Assembly: GCA_014898425.1 (NCBI GenBank)
Contig: RCSZ01000012.1
Coordinates: forward strand, 1,860,001-1,924,000
Reading direction: 5' to 3'
Origin: Botryotinia globosa
Taxonomy: Eukaryota; Ascomycota; Leotiomycetes; Helotiales; Sclerotiniaceae
DNA: 64,000 nucleotides
Position numbers and translations under genes: made by a program. Below the pieces are notes generated by a model. The model was not told the DNA's origin, made no database searches, and was given only the letters and a program-made list of their open reading frames with translations. This document shows positions 63,440 to 64,000 of this stretch, piece after piece; the first letter of the stretch is position 1, and every line of letters starts with the position of its first letter.

Positions 63440-64000
63440 ACGGACCGTAGGCTAATAGTTTCTGAGTTTCGCAGACTCGCATAATGGAGGAATCTTTACC
63501 TGCAAGCTTGGGATTGAGAGCTGCAACCAAGGTTGTACTGACACCTTAACTCTGTGTCTTCATGGGTAGCATAGCGAAGAGTTTCTCAGCATTTTCTCTC
63601 GGCATATGTCTCCAAAAGTTTGTGTCTATGGCCAGTGAGATATCAGCACCAAGTGCCTTTTGAGCGGAAAAGAGAACAGACATCCGGGACGAGCAAAGAC
63701 AATTATAATCCCTCGCTTTGACAAGTTCAGAGAGCTGTGTAGACTATAGGGTGGTCGCTATTTTGCTCTGCCTGTATGCAATTACGATAGGGAAACTAAG
63801 AATCCACGGTAGTCCATGGGCTTCACAGAGTATTTCGGGACTTTTGTTCCTCTGGTAAAATGCATCCATCGAAGTTGTTGTCTTCGAAGCAGGAAAGACA
63901 GGAAATGTGGCCAGTACTACTCAAAGCTATGATTCGAGCTCTTTCTTTCATTGTCAGTTTGTACATGATTAGGTTGGTGATCAAGAAACTCCCAAGGTAG
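63440..64000 (-). pseudogene. Short-chain dehydrogenase/reductase pseudogene (partial)
   Basis: On the minus strand, reading from the window edge: YLGSFLITNLIMYKL, then RARIIALSSTGHIS (the SDR strand with the catalytic-Ser region), then, in shifted frames, AYRQSKIATTL (the catalytic Tyr-x-x-x-Lys), then LPMKTQS, TAA, GVSTTLVAALNPKLAG, the C-terminal segment. At least two in-frame stops and frame shifts disable it. At the TAA the family normally has Gln, so CAA to TAA, a C-to-T change at CpA, is the likely cause. The gene extends past the right edge of the window. Confidence 0.8.

Noticed and set aside
1..64000. CRISPR array, bacterial operons or phage genes
   Set aside because: Introns, base composition and gene families are fungal; the regular repeats seen are micro- or minisatellites without spacers.

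Overview
The window looks like a chromosome segment of a filamentous ascomycete. I would guess Leotiomycetes (Helotiales, Sclerotiniaceae-like), but that placement is an inference from recalled protein similarity, not a search. The supporting signs are short 48-65 bp introns with GT..AG ends, a dispersed 5S rRNA gene, a WSC wall-sensor-like protein, an Sld2 replication protein, a Fig1-type membrane protein, and long AT-rich blocks in which repeats have been eroded by C-to-T and G-to-A changes on both strands, as expected from repeat-induced point mutation (RIP).

Layout: 1-870 is an AT-rich repeat relic. 870-6700 is spacer full of microsatellites, interrupted by an eroded inverted-repeat element (2174-3502). 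A WSC-domain gene lies at 6720-7707 (+). From about 8960 to 21170 there is one large AT-rich block. Most of it is a single Ty3/gypsy-type LTR retrotransposon on the minus strand (9296-17829), with two 161-bp LTRs and an ATTTA target duplication. It is followed by a tandem pair of LTR-like repeats (17912-19047) and a second inverted-repeat element (19640-21170) that holds three tandem copies of a ~200-bp unit and some GC-rich hairpin islands. 21.2-27.8 kb is gene-poor with a few exon-like fragments. Two RING-type zinc-finger genes follow on the minus strand (27850-28650 and 32836-34452), separated by spacer with MITE candidates. The Sld2 gene is at 39271-40936 (-). The next 6 kb holds a 384-bp MITE with TA target sites and a long pyrimidine-rich stretch. 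A four-exon Fig1-type gene is at 47129-48107 (-), followed by almost 9 kb in which I see no convincing gene.

The right end is denser: a protein tyrosine phosphatase gene (56990-58467, -) with one in-frame TAG between the catalytic loop and the Q-loop; a small three-exon gene for an Mrx7-like mitochondrial protein with an 18-nt middle exon (59123-59472, +); an intact six-exon cytochrome P450 (61050-62849, +); a 5S rRNA gene (63101-63219, +); and the remnant of a short-chain dehydrogenase (SDR) pseudogene running off the window (-).

The genes do not form one pathway. They are ordinary housekeeping or surface functions (replication initiation, cell-wall sensing, membrane/calcium function, phosphotyrosine signalling, mitochondrial organisation) scattered among repeats. 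P450 plus a dead SDR at the right edge could be the remains of a metabolic cluster, but that is speculation. I found no convincing previously undescribed multi-gene system. The items most worth a second look are the stop codon in the phosphatase, the related inverted-repeat elements with GC hairpin islands, and the 18-nt microexon.
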